Shown here: one piece after another, positions 48,101 to 55,853 of the stretch
How the letters are laid out: every line of letters starts with the position of its first letter
Position numbering within the stretch: position 1 is the stretch's first letter
NCBI GenBank assembly: GCA_027485855.1
Contig: JAIXQD010000033.1
Coordinates: 1 to 64,000 of the forward strand
DNA: 64,000 bases
DNA from: Rickettsiales bacterium
Lineage (GTDB): Bacteria > Pseudomonadota > Alphaproteobacteria > G027485855
Reading direction: 5' to 3'
Notes under the pieces: generated by a model
The model's input: the letters and a program-made list of their open reading frames with translations, nothing else
The model's database searches: none
Told to the model about the DNA's origin: nothing
Translations under genes and position numbers: made by a program

Positions 48101-48225
48101 AAACATTCGGCCTTCATGACAAAGCGCGTTTTGACTTTCGGGTCTTTATCGTAGAAAGCCTTCGTCCATAATGCGCTACCTGGACCGAATGGTTCGCGAA
48201 CAGGTTTCTTTTGCATATCAGCCAT
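42103..48225 (-). CDS. Giant 2040-residue ankyrin-repeat protein
   Basis: Residues 1-~440 form a non-ankyrin head with no recognised family (blocks such as GPGSALWTKAFYDKDPKVKTRF, IGWRVVRIKLPDSDKQDVIG). From ~455 to ~1980 there are about 30 ankyrin repeats, many close to consensus: SGRTPLYWAVMLGSLSLTRYLIDKGADVSVLN, KDGNTPLMLAIKNKNIPLIGKLM, DGHSSLHLAAAFAQPELVALYARAGAD. A helical, repeat-free insert lies at ~665-790. The tail has a short duplication (QADLAQTDSAQADLAE) and ends Lys/Pro/Ser-rich. No signal peptide or membrane helix, so probably cytoplasmic unless secreted by an unseen signal. Shine-Dalgarno AAGGTGG precedes the ATG. It is the first gene of the cluster; a protein-binding scaffold is the likely role. 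Confidence 0.9.
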   Translation of the reverse strand: MADMQKKPVREPFGPGSALWTKAFYDKDPKVKTRFVMKAECFAYAMEEGQLIEVDPARVKNAQIGWRVVRIKLPDSDKQDVIGVGREEIRAADPQSLLSIEDVLYEFSQFENTYKKIAETAPEKVAELPVSDSIYTVHIGTDSDKVKFEDGYYVPALNRQGLFVTKAGGLVDAADNTVANINFDDETQLAGYDKWRTQMRAKGAPVPMLVAAGLNRVLAQVDLTIRPDLKPLPSSMIQPWKDLHGPVVEAWKAEMKAVVDTYLVSAAINMRQNEYSEYEQLQAQGEPVKAWEGPKPAELYKVLVTNKKKKIQGLKVLGNEADAEALIARYPRQELVNLAYLHATIDRNLLALKLLLGSPVELPKDFAAKIKIDKAVDLGSTADGKAIVADVSYRSPYTGLDAAYWSVLVHRTEEDVPDANGVVQSYTRYAPESIETFDALVTNGLPIYGRYNEHKWVSEFDPRGLSLMHVAVIDAVALDDLDYKIDLNLPIYNEDDGREIKVRKSGSSNYIILDRLISLAATSYNPALRETDLLNNIDASGRTPLYWAVMLGSLSLTRYLIDKGADVSVLNQDGQNLLHAAAAEGHVEIYEYLHSQLVTSGKLDPNLQDKQGLTPLALALSKADALSSGRHLEVAQTIAKMDGVAVDKLSSNKQTTLEINLTIPPRYLATLVGQLAEDVETLNAGGFSGVRQEQLQNRINRSAAQLIAWQKLGYSLETFGTYEALANSTTPPGRADWYRNITEKRLQELSASKSDASKRLLADVLEKDVKPITERLERIAESLVRQGVSLTSAANRPLILSLAQYGWTGALAAAKDRGEDLNIASPTTGMRAIDIALKQNNNKLLAWLIDNGADLNQIVSQGGAGTSTLAATLIERGENELLAKAYAAGADANITAPAAPSQLLQAIETKNAALIQNVLNAKGVLQVTEGNDVDMLNKLALLPNGEELALLALRLGAKPQGDISQSHPLAVSIQQNKLKLAQQIMSMDTVNLLEANNANGENFVFDLVRQGEFALLGRALKQNPELAKAVTPAGVSIAMSLAAQTETAATTLLRLVLEQGASADAADNAGHDAYDYAVRDGSTEAVRLVLSRVNDLTRTDARQQTRLMRAVISQKANLVEAVGMEMKRRTPELLSAADIDGNNALHHLVLSDSLAYSDTNKLSQSTSTSLDALVSLGVGINAQDKDGNTPLMLAIKNKNIPLIGKLMTVSGVDLMLADKEGYAPIFRLLEDAQNPAGLALSYIEKMSDTSVKTPASKGGRNPLLFVLSDVNYHYALSPDEPSMYYEDCLQSLASKVDLADVDVDGNNALNLALKAGLPRHAVTLMKMGAAGDVIAKNGENALALSLRLADSKIAEEMVGLLAEHVGTRKFMALCKLTDNNENSMVMQAAQMGRYKLAADLLSKGANITQKNSDGDDVLHVLARAQFAHNQQGQQALEQAVTLLAQIAKVKTKEQVIGARNSDGQLPLNVAVQSGNYMLAKTMLELRLVDPTQRDANGENALDTLFEHFVQKAQTAGGYSNDMREYLSILSQTALVSAKHQSRLSALNSQNAQGELFFVQRAMDDGDLLLPALLFNVGLDVNATDSAGMNATMALASRPRLPNSGFTYPRDMAHKDASGELMNDFVSKTKNLLAQDSVRSRTALHYSIAGAADVGDVLAENYSPAHTSIIIDEMQRRGDSFDTQDNNGDTALMLACERAHLLLQQDYRGEQSVALASEQRAVMSLIAQLINAGADPTIANTSGSSPLHYLATFDGTIVNGVELAKTALQKIAKPQSVERLQQTNADGHSSLHLAAAFAQPELVALYARAGADMAQGSALRGDTAAHFATHYMAGPVIQLEQEGHKNAQRYSDIVKRYGDVFTKLAEAGVNLAAPNKLGYTPLMQLVEDKMWSDTVAITLVQSAPDQALEMLAAVEPAQKRSLAHIVVANGDNAALAWLLSVASHPDNAAFATEMGFLAKDGAGRTPLDIAYLAPERVAVTQMQQLEALTQSLQASQSQADLAQTDSAQADLAEVTSEEQVAAKPPRRKASATAKSNPSNSK

Positions 48226-48457
48226 GAGCCACCTTATGAGTTAGAAAAAATGACGGGCGTTATTTAATCCGTCCATGCAATTAAAATAGCACGCTGTATT
48301 GAAAGTAATTTAAATAATTAAGCAAAAGCTCAATTAATGTTTTTTTTACTGGCAAGAAAAAATTAACCATATTTATTGAGTAAATTGTATATGTTTCAAC
48401 CTATTTTGGCCATAATTTCAGCCAATAACCTGACTGAAAATAAAGCGGAGCATTGTT
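48226..48457. other. Divergent intergenic region between the ankyrin cluster and galU
   Basis: This 232-base AT-rich stretch must carry the promoters for the leftward ankyrin cluster and the rightward galU. Candidate boxes are weak: TTAACC and TATATG, 19 bases apart, on the plus side. Poly-T/poly-A tracts near 48340 and 48358 could bend the DNA. No operator-like symmetry was found. Confidence 0.35.
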
Positions 48458-49336
48458 ATGTCAGACAAAATCAGAAAAGCGGTTTTTCCTGTAGCAGGGC
48501 TAGGCACACGCTTTTTGCCAGCAACCAAAACAATGCCCAAGGAAATGCTGACGCTGGTTGATAAGCCCCTTGTGCAATATGCCATTGAAGAAGCAAAAGC
48601 CGCCGGTATAGAAGAGTTTATCTTTGTCACCAGTCGGGGCAAAAGCGTGCTGGAAGATCATTTTGACAGTCACCCAGAGCTGGCCAAAACTTTAAGCGCG
48701 CGCAACAAACAAAAAGAGCTTGCTATCTTGGCTGATTGCACGCTTCCATCCGGCCAGCTATTTGCCACACATCAATCTGAACCTTTGGGGCTGGGCCATG
48801 CCGTATGGTGTGCGCGCAAATTTATTGGGCGAGAGCCTTTTGCCATTATTCTGCCTGATGATGTTGTGTTAACAGAAAAGCCCTGTTTGCAGCAAATGGT
48901 TGAGGCGCATGCTCAGCTGGGCGGCAATATGGTTGCCGTGGTTGAAGTGCTGCACGAGCAAACTAATCGTTATGGCATTTTGCAGCTTGGCAATAAAAAT
49001 GGCCGCGCCGTCGAAGTAAAGGGGCTTGTCGAAAAACCACAGCCGGCCGATGCACCATCTAACACATCCATCATTGGGCGCTACATTTTACAGCCAGAAG
49101 TTTTTGACTATTTAGAAGAAAAACGGGCGGGCGCAGGCGGCGAAATTCAATTGACCGATAGCATGGCCAAGCTGATTGGTCGGCAGGCGTTCCATGGCTA
49201 TTATTACGAAGGCCAGCGCTATGATTGTGGCGATAAGGCCGGCTATGTCACGGCACAATTAGCCTTTGCGCTCGCCCGTCAGGATCTCGCCGAGGAAGTT
49301 AAGGCTAATATCATGACATTATTGGGCAAACATTAG
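48458..49336 (+). CDS. galU: UTP-glucose-1-phosphate uridylyltransferase
   Basis: The 292-residue enzyme makes UDP-glucose from UTP and glucose-1-phosphate. KAVFPVAGLGTRFLPATKTMPKEMLTLVDKPLVQYAIEEA is the nucleotidyltransferase signature with the catalytic Lys; FIFVTSRGKSVLEDHFD, LGLGHAVWCA, ILPDDV and GLVEKP follow in order. CGGAG lies 8 bases before ATG. UDP-glucose feeds exopolysaccharide, LPS and osmoregulated glucans; the nearby phosphomannomutase fits that pathway. Confidence 0.96.
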   Translation: MSDKIRKAVFPVAGLGTRFLPATKTMPKEMLTLVDKPLVQYAIEEAKAAGIEEFIFVTSRGKSVLEDHFDSHPELAKTLSARNKQKELAILADCTLPSGQLFATHQSEPLGLGHAVWCARKFIGREPFAIILPDDVVLTEKPCLQQMVEAHAQLGGNMVAVVEVLHEQTNRYGILQLGNKNGRAVEVKGLVEKPQPADAPSNTSIIGRYILQPEVFDYLEEKRAGAGGEIQLTDSMAKLIGRQAFHGYYYEGQRYDCGDKAGYVTAQLAFALARQDLAEEVKANIMTLLGKH

Positions 49337-49433
49337 TGCGAAAGCGTTGAAAATAAAACTTCGCTTGCATTGTTGCGCCACAGAAATATAATTAGAGACT
49401 AACAATATCTAATTAAATCTAAGGTGGGGCAAG

Positions 49434-50210
49434 ATGAGCCAAAATCAGCCAAAAGCACGCAGCAGCAAGCCAGGACAGCACGGGCTTAAGGGTGTCGCCC
49501 TTTCTTTGGCACTGGCCGCAACAGCCATTACGGGCACACCGGCTTCGGCAAGAGAACGCAATGATATAAACAGTACCCCCACCACATACAGCTTAAGTGG
49601 CACAGTTTATGTCGATGGCCATTTTCAAGAGCTTGATATCCCACTGGCACGCTATGTTAGCCCTCAACAACAACAACTGGCACAAGCCGTTGCCGTAGAA
49701 GTTGAAGGCTGCCTTCGCGATATCACGGCGCTTTATAACCCCAGCCGCCATGGCACTAATGCGCAGTTCCGTGATGCGATGAATTCGCTCATAGCCTCTG
49801 GGGAGTATCGCTGCAACCCAAGCCAAACTGAAGCATCAACTGGATTTACTGTTACGCACGAGCTGATGTATTACCAACTGGTTCAGCCGGAAGATGGTGG
49901 GCCACTGATGCCTTATGGGCATGTGCGTCAAACAATAAATTTTGGCGATATTGAAGTTTCAACCAATGTCACCTGCAACACTTTTGGGCGCTTCTGCGAT
50001 GGCAAAAAACTTGGCAGTTGGGAAAGTTGGATGCTTTACCGTGGTTCAGAGAGCGGCTTTAACATTTTGGCGGGTGACGGCAACAGGCAATATCCGCTGG
50101 GCCAAATGAATGTTTTTCCGGCGCCCGGACAAATGCCCCACCCGCTGCAAGAGGCTTATCGCAGCCTGCCCGATACGCGCAACGGCGCCGCCACCCCGCG
50201 CCACCCCTAA
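49434..50210 (+). CDS. Unknown exported protein between galU and the phosphomannomutase gene
   Basis: The 258-residue product has a signal peptide with an extended, basic N-region (QNQPKARSSKPGQHGLKGVALSLALAAT, cleavage near ASA). The mature part has four cysteines (EGCLRD, EYRCNP, VTCNTFGRFCDGK), probably forming two disulfides, and a mixed beta-rich sequence (TYSLSGTVYVDGHFQELDIPLARY). No family is recognised. It lies on the same strand as galU (97 bases) and algC-like (71 bases) genes, so an envelope or polysaccharide role is possible but unproven. AAGGTGGGG lies before the ATG. Confidence 0.72.
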   Translation: MSQNQPKARSSKPGQHGLKGVALSLALAATAITGTPASARERNDINSTPTTYSLSGTVYVDGHFQELDIPLARYVSPQQQQLAQAVAVEVEGCLRDITALYNPSRHGTNAQFRDAMNSLIASGEYRCNPSQTEASTGFTVTHELMYYQLVQPEDGGPLMPYGHVRQTINFGDIEVSTNVTCNTFGRFCDGKKLGSWESWMLYRGSESGFNILAGDGNRQYPLGQMNVFPAPGQMPHPLQEAYRSLPDTRNGAATPRHP

Positions 50211-50281
50211 GTATTAAGCATTGGCTTTGCAGCCGCGCTTACAGCAGCTATAGTATGCGCCTAAATTAGAAAGGCCCTGCT

Positions 50282-51685
50282 ATGCAAACCACACATAATT
50301 TCCACAGTACCGTCCTGCGCGAATATGATATTCGCGGAATTGTTGGCAAAACCATTAATAGCCAAGATGCTGAGATGATTGGCCGCTGCTATGGCACCAT
50401 GGTGCGGCAACAAGGTGGAAAAAGCGTGGCTGTTGGCTATGATGGTCGCCTCAGTTCGCCCGAGCTTGAGGCCGCGCTGGTTCAAGGCTTACTCAGCACG
50501 GGTCTTAAAATTTTTCGTGTGGGCATGGGCCCAACGCCCATGGTGTATTTTGCTACGCGGCATCTCAACACCGCTGGTGGGGTGATGATAACCGGCTCGC
50601 ACAATCCGCCAGATTACAACGGCTTTAAAATGGTTTTGGGTAAGCTGCCTTTGTATGGCAGCGATATTCAGGCCATCGGCCAAATGGCTAAAAGCGGTAG
50701 CTATCAATCAGCAGACGGTGGCAGTATCGAAAATGTTGATGTAAAGGCCGCTTACATTGATAGGCTGTTAAAAGACTACACCACCAATAAGCCCATTTCA
50801 GCCGTGTGGGATGCAGGCAATGGCGCCACGGGCGAGATTATGCAACTGCTCACAGCGCGTCTGCCGGGCAACCACCCATGCTTATTTGCCGAGATTGATG
50901 GCAGATTTCCCAACCACCACCCTGACCCCACCGTCGAAGCCAACGTGCAGGACCTTCGCCGCGAAATGCAGCAACGCAATATTTCGGTCGGCATCGCTTT
51001 TGATGGTGATGGCGATCGTATCGGCGTTATGGATGGCAAAGGGCGATTGCTGGCTGGCGATCAGCTGCTGGCCATTTATGCACAAGAGGTACTTGCAGCG
51101 CACCCAGGCGCAACAATTGTCGCCGACGTAAAGTCCAGCCAAATGCTTTTTGATGAGGTAACCCGCTTGGGCGGCAAACCCATTATGTGGAAAACCGGAC
51201 ACTCACTCTTAAAAGTCAAAATGGCCGAAGAGAAATCACCACTTGCGGGTGAGGTTTCTTGCCATATCATGTTTGGCGACCATTATTACGGCTTTGATGA
51301 TGCGCTTTATTGCGCCATTCGTTTGTTAAATCTGCTCGGCAACCGCAGCGAAAGCTTAACCGATATTGTCGATCGCCTGCCGCAGCCGCTGATTACGCCT
51401 GAAATTCGGTTTCAGGTTTCTGAAGAGCGCAAATTTAAGGTCATTGAAGAAATTCGTGACCGCTTGCAAAAAATTGGTGCAACAGTGAACGCCATTGATG
51501 GTGTTCGCGTTAGCACAGCCGATGGCTGGTGGCTTTTGCGTGCCTCCAACACGCAAGATGCGCTAACGGCAAGAGTGGAATCTTACACAAAAGACGGGCT
51601 AACAAGGCTAAAAGATATGCTCAGCCACGAGCTGGAACAATCTGGACTAGCCGCACCAGACTTTAGCGCCGCAAGCGGGCACTAG
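50282..51685 (+). CDS. Phosphomannomutase/phosphoglucomutase (AlgC type)
   Basis: The 467-residue enzyme moves phosphate between the 6- and 1-positions of mannose or glucose. The phospho-Ser loop is [19 protein letters not shown], the metal loop [13 protein letters not shown], the sugar loop [15 protein letters not shown], and the N-terminal [10 protein letters not shown] and [12 protein letters not shown] are standard. It supplies glucose-1-phosphate to GalU or mannose-1-phosphate for GDP-mannose. A possible stem (CGCT-TT-AAATC with GATTTAGCG) lies just after the stop and may be a shared terminator with the convergent dacA-like gene. Confidence 0.93.
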   Translation: MQTTHNFHSTVLREYDIRGIVGKTINSQDAEMIGRCYGTMVRQQGGKSVAVGYDGRLSSPELEAALVQGLLSTGLKIFRVGMGPTPMVYFATRHLNTAGGVMITGSHNPPDYNGFKMVLGKLPLYGSDIQAIGQMAKSGSYQSADGGSIENVDVKAAYIDRLLKDYTTNKPISAVWDAGNGATGEIMQLLTARLPGNHPCLFAEIDGRFPNHHPDPTVEANVQDLRREMQQRNISVGIAFDGDGDRIGVMDGKGRLLAGDQLLAIYAQEVLAAHPGATIVADVKSSQMLFDEVTRLGGKPIMWKTGHSLLKVKMAEEKSPLAGEVSCHIMFGDHYYGFDDALYCAIRLLNLLGNRSESLTDIVDRLPQPLITPEIRFQVSEERKFKVIEEIRDRLQKIGATVNAIDGVRVSTADGWWLLRASNTQDALTARVESYTKDGLTRLKDMLSHELEQSGLAAPDFSAASGH

Positions 51686-51726
51686 ACCGCTTTAAATCAA
51701 ACCGATTTAGCGTAAGCTTATTAGGG

Positions 51727-53100
51727 CTAAGCTGGCGGCAGCAAAAGGCAGCTCTGCCCCTGATCGGTCAGCTGACGGCAGACAGTTTGTGCCGTGTTAC
51801 GGTCTAAACCCGAAAGCCGCGCCCGATAAAGCGCCCCTTGATTAGTTTGCACTTCTACAACCTGCTTATCGGCTTTAGTCAAGATGGTTGCTAAGCGCTC
51901 GGTTGCCGCGGCAACTGCACGTAAGCTTGCGGCCCTATCTGCAAAAGCACCAACCTGAACCGACCACGCCGTTGGCGCGACAGTTTTTGGCGCCACAGTT
52001 TTTAGCTCTACAAGTTTAGGTGTGACAAGCTCTGGCTTAGCTTTCTCTACAGCTTTTTCAGCCATATTTTCTGCAACCCTTACCGATTCAATATTTGCGG
52101 CAACAGGCGCAGCATTTTCAGTGGCTTCTACTTCATTTTGCTCAATCGCTTGTGCCAGCTGTGTTGGCTCATCGGTGAAATCAGGACGCCTGGCCGGATT
52201 TGGCGGCATAAAATTATCGGATACGGAATCGGCATTCGCGGCAACCTCTGGCAAGGCCTGCCGTGTTTGCGCCACCAGATTTGGGCGCGCCCCAATTCTT
52301 GCAAAAGTATCATTTAATAATTCTGCCACTTGGTCATCACGACTTCTGGCTGATTGTCCGCCAAACACGACAGCGATTAATCGGCGGCCATCACGCTTAG
52401 CTGATGCAGCCAAGTTAAAGCCAGACGCACGAATAAAACCTGTCTTAATGCCATCCATGCCGTCATAACGTTGCATCAGGCGATTATGATTATCGTGCTT
52501 AACGCCCTTATAGGTAAAACTGGCGCGGCTGAAATATCCGTAATAATGCGGAAAAGCATAAAGCAGAGCACGAGACAAAATCGCCATATCTCTTGCAGTG
52601 GTTATTTGCCGTGGGTCTGGCAAGCCCGAGGCATTGACAAAGCGCGTCCCCGTCATGCCTATAGCGCGGGCTTCTTTTGTCATCATTTGACCAAAACGCT
52701 CTTCGCTGCCAGCCAATGCTTCTGCGAGCACGACAGCAGCGTCATTCGCCGATTGTGTGACCAAACCCAAAATCAGATGCTCTACTTTAACTTGTTGCCC
52801 CGTGCGCAACCCCAGCTTTGACGGCGACTGACTAGCCGCAAAACTCGAAACCGGTAAAGTATTTTGTAAATTGAGTTTGCCCTGATCAAGGGCCTTAAAG
52901 GTCATGAACAAGGTCATCATTTTTGTCAGCGAGGCCGGATGACGCGTTTCAGTGGCATTGGTAGCCTGCAATATGCCGCCCGTTTCAGCATCAACCACGA
53001 TAGAAGCATATTTTGAATTTGCACAAGCTTGAGAAACAGACAAAGCCTGTAAAACAATGGCCAGCAGAGCCATAACTAAATAATTGTTTTGCCTGCGCAT
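51727..53100 (-). CDS. D-alanyl-D-alanine carboxypeptidase with C-terminal SPOR domain
   Basis: The 457-residue periplasmic enzyme trims the terminal D-Ala of peptidoglycan stems. A signal peptide (NYLVMALLAIVLQALSVSQACA) precedes motifs HPASLTKMM (SxxK), TQSANDAAV (SxN) and MDGIKTGFI (KTG). After a linker rich in Glu/Ala/Val/Pro (about residues 310-375) comes a SPOR domain, AWSVQVGAFADRAASLRAVAAATERL, which binds denuded glycan at division sites. The ATG at 53100 is supported by the signal peptide and GGGA upstream; the longer frame to 53223 has no such feature. Confidence 0.93.
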   Translation of the reverse strand: MRRQNNYLVMALLAIVLQALSVSQACANSKYASIVVDAETGGILQATNATETRHPASLTKMMTLFMTFKALDQGKLNLQNTLPVSSFAASQSPSKLGLRTGQQVKVEHLILGLVTQSANDAAVVLAEALAGSEERFGQMMTKEARAIGMTGTRFVNASGLPDPRQITTARDMAILSRALLYAFPHYYGYFSRASFTYKGVKHDNHNRLMQRYDGMDGIKTGFIRASGFNLAASAKRDGRRLIAVVFGGQSARSRDDQVAELLNDTFARIGARPNLVAQTRQALPEVAANADSVSDNFMPPNPARRPDFTDEPTQLAQAIEQNEVEATENAAPVAANIESVRVAENMAEKAVEKAKPELVTPKLVELKTVAPKTVAPTAWSVQVGAFADRAASLRAVAAATERLATILTKADKQVVEVQTNQGALYRARLSGLDRNTAQTVCRQLTDQGQSCLLLPPA

Positions 53101-53223
53101 AGGTTTCCCATGGTCTTGGATGAGATTAATAATAACCTTATTGTTTTCGTCATAATAATTAATATTTTGTAAACAAGTCCAGTTGAACTTGCATAAATAT
53201 AAATAAGTGCCGATATTTAGCAA

Positions 53224-53565
53224 ATGTCACCCCAAAACACCCCCCCTCATGCCACAACTCACGCTCCTGACGCGGATTTAGAGGGGCAGGTCATTTTTAA
53301 GCCAAAAACGGCAACTCCGCCCCTCTATAAGGTGTTGTTGTTAAATGACGACTTTACCCCAATGGATTTTGTAGTCGCGGTCTTGCGACATTTTTTCGGA
53401 AAAAGCTTTGAAGAGGCAACACAAATTATGCTGGCGGTGCATCGGCGCGGCGCTGGATTATGTGGCATATATCCGCGTGAAATTGCCGAAGTTAAGGCGC
53501 ATCAGGTTATGATACATGCCCGCCAGCAGAACCACCCCCTGCAGTGCCGTATCGAAAAGGAATAA
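53224..53565 (+). CDS. clpS: ClpS adaptor for the ClpAP protease
   Basis: The 113-residue adaptor delivers N-degron substrates to Clp[24 protein letters not shown] holds the N-end residue pocket (NDD, T, M), and [28 protein letters not shown] follows, as in classical ClpS. The N-terminal tail (~30 residues) is flexible. It is directly upstream of clpA. Confidence 0.96.
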   Translation: MSPQNTPPHATTHAPDADLEGQVIFKPKTATPPLYKVLLLNDDFTPMDFVVAVLRHFFGKSFEEATQIMLAVHRRGAGLCGIYPREIAEVKAHQVMIHARQQNHPLQCRIEKE

Positions 53566-53567
53566 AC

Positions 53568-55847
53568 ATGCTCTCGTCCGCCTGCCAACAAACATTGCAT
53601 CGTGCCATCGCTCACGCACAAGCGGCGCACCATGAGTATGTGACGCTTGAGCATTTGCTTTTTGCGCTCACCGACGATGAAGATGCAAAAAAAGCTTTGC
53701 TGGCATGTGCGGCCTCGATCGCGCGTTTGCGCGATGCGTTACATAATTACCTTACGGGCAAGCTTGATGTTCTGCTGCGCAAAGAAAATTCTGTTTCGAC
53801 GCCCACACCCGCTTTTGAACGCGTGATACAAAGAGCTATCATGCAGATGCAATCGGCCGAACGAACCGAGGCCACTGGCGCGCATATTCTTATTGCACTT
53901 TTTTCAGAACAAGACAGCTATGCGCTGAGCCTGCTTGAAGAGCAAGATATCAGCCGCCTTGATGTTATAAATTTTGTTGCACATGGCTTGGCAAAAAATG
54001 ATGCCTTCGCCGTTGAAAATTCAAGCCCCACTGGCACTGAAGCTGCGGCAACCATGCCGCAAAAATCGGCCTTAGAAAAATATTGCCACAATATCACCGC
54101 ACTGGCACGTCAGGGTAAAATCGACCCCCTCATCGGCCGAGCAACCGAGCTTGAACGCATGCTGCAAATACTTTGCCGACGCAGCAAAAACAACCCGCTG
54201 CTGGTGGGTGACCCGGGTGTTGGTAAAACAGCCCTTGCCGAAGGCCTCGCACACAGAATTATCGGCGGCAATGTGCCACCCGCCCTACAAAATGCCGAGA
54301 TTTTTGCGCTTGATCTTGGCGCCTTGCTGGCTGGCAGTCGCTACCGTGGCGATTTCGAAGAACGCTTGCGTGAGGTGCTGCAACAACTGACACAGCAAGA
54401 AAAATCAATATTAGTTATCGATGAAATACACACAATTATTGGCGCCGGAGCCACCAGCGGCGGCGCAATGGATGCCGCAAATTTATTAAAGCCTGCTCTT
54501 GCGCGCGGCACACTGCATTGCATTGGCTCCACCACCTATAAAGAATATCGCCAACATTTTGAAAAAGACCGCGCCCTTGCCCGCCGCTTTCAAAAAATAG
54601 ATATAAACGAGCCAAGCAAGGCGGAAACAATTCTTATTTTGCAGGGGCTGAAAAACAATTACGAAGAACATCACACGCTACGCTTTAGCAATGAGGCGAT
54701 TCATGCTGCAGTTGAGCTGTCAGATAAATATCTCACCGACCGCAAATTACCCGATAAGGCCATCGATGTTCTGGACGAGGCCGGTGCTGCACAAATGCTG
54801 CGCCCCGAAAATAAGCGCAAAAAAATATTAACGGCTAAGGATATAGAATCTACTATTGCGACAATGGCGCATGTGCCGCCCAAAAGCGTTAGCCAAGATG
54901 ACCAAGAAATGCTTGAGCATCTCGAGCAACATTTAAGCAAATTAATTTTTGCACAAGATGGGGCCATTGGTAAAATAGTGGGCGCCATAAAAATGTCGCG
55001 CGCCGGTTTGCGCGAAGCGCAAAAGCCAACGGGTTGCTTTTTGTTTGCTGGCCCAACCGGCGTTGGCAAAACTGAATTGACCCGTCAATTAGCCGTTGCT
55101 TTAGGCATACCGCTCAAACGTTTTGATATGTCAGAATATATGGAAAAACATACCGTGGCACGCCTTATTGGCGCGCCACCAGGCTATGTTGGCTTTGACC
55201 AAGGCGGCCTCCTCACCGATGCAGTTGATCAAACGCCGAACTGCTTACTGCTGCTTGACGAGATTGAGAAAGCGCACCCCGATATTCATAATCTATTATT
55301 ACAAGTCATGGACCACGGCAAACTGACCGACCATAATGGCAAGTCGATTAACTTCCGCAATGTCATTTTAATTATGACCACCAATGCGGGGGCAGCCGAA
55401 CTGAGCAAGCCAGCCATTGGCTTTATGCGCGAAGGTCGCGCGGGCGAAGATAATGAAGCCCTTAGCCGCAGCTTCTCGCCTGAATTTCGCAATCGCTTAG
55501 ACGCCATTATCAGTTTTAACGCACTTCCGGCTGCGGCCATGGAGCGTGTCGTTGATAAATTTATTTTACAGCTTGAGGTGCAATGCGCCGATAAGAATGT
55601 CACTCTGTCATTAACGCCCGAGGCGCGCACATGGTTGGCGCAACACGGCCATGATATAGCCCTTGGCGCAAGGCCACTTGCCCGCCTCATTGACGAAAAA
55701 ATCAAAAAACCACTCGCTGATGCAATTTTGTTTGGTGCCTTGCGTCTTGGTGGTCACGCACAAATAGCGCTACAAAATAATGCGCCCAGCATCATTGCTG
55801 AAGCAAGCAAACGCAAACATACCCAGCGCAAGAAAGAAAATGTTTAA
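53568..55847 (+). CDS. clpA: ClpA, ATPase subunit of ClpAP protease
   Basis: The AAA+ unfoldase of about 759 residues has an N-domain that binds ClpS, then two ATPase modules: Walker A1 GDPGVGKTALAEGLA and ILVIDEIHTIIGAG, and Walker A2 GPTGVGKTELTRQLA and LLLLDEIEKAHPDIHNLLLQ. The loop with tripeptide for ClpP docking appears as IGFMRE in the second module. ATG 53568 has AAGGA seven bases upstream and follows the clpS stop by 2 bases; a longer frame inside clpS is not used. It is convergent with the DUF4010 gene, 6 bases away. Confidence 0.96.
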   Translation: MLSSACQQTLHRAIAHAQAAHHEYVTLEHLLFALTDDEDAKKALLACAASIARLRDALHNYLTGKLDVLLRKENSVSTPTPAFERVIQRAIMQMQSAERTEATGAHILIALFSEQDSYALSLLEEQDISRLDVINFVAHGLAKNDAFAVENSSPTGTEAAATMPQKSALEKYCHNITALARQGKIDPLIGRATELERMLQILCRRSKNNPLLVGDPGVGKTALAEGLAHRIIGGNVPPALQNAEIFALDLGALLAGSRYRGDFEERLREVLQQLTQQEKSILVIDEIHTIIGAGATSGGAMDAANLLKPALARGTLHCIGSTTYKEYRQHFEKDRALARRFQKIDINEPSKAETILILQGLKNNYEEHHTLRFSNEAIHAAVELSDKYLTDRKLPDKAIDVLDEAGAAQMLRPENKRKKILTAKDIESTIATMAHVPPKSVSQDDQEMLEHLEQHLSKLIFAQDGAIGKIVGAIKMSRAGLREAQKPTGCFLFAGPTGVGKTELTRQLAVALGIPLKRFDMSEYMEKHTVARLIGAPPGYVGFDQGGLLTDAVDQTPNCLLLLDEIEKAHPDIHNLLLQVMDHGKLTDHNGKSINFRNVILIMTTNAGAAELSKPAIGFMREGRAGEDNEALSRSFSPEFRNRLDAIISFNALPAAAMERVVDKFILQLEVQCADKNVTLSLTPEARTWLAQHGHDIALGARPLARLIDEKIKKPLADAILFGALRLGGHAQIALQNNAPSIIAEASKRKHTQRKKENV

Positions 55848-55853
55848 AGCAGT

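Noticed and set aside
37204..48225. Ankyrin cluster as a prophage or mobile island
   Set aside because: No integrase, transposase, tRNA junction or flanking direct repeats were seen, and base composition looks like the neighbours by eye. Transfer cannot be excluded without a composition and synteny analysis.
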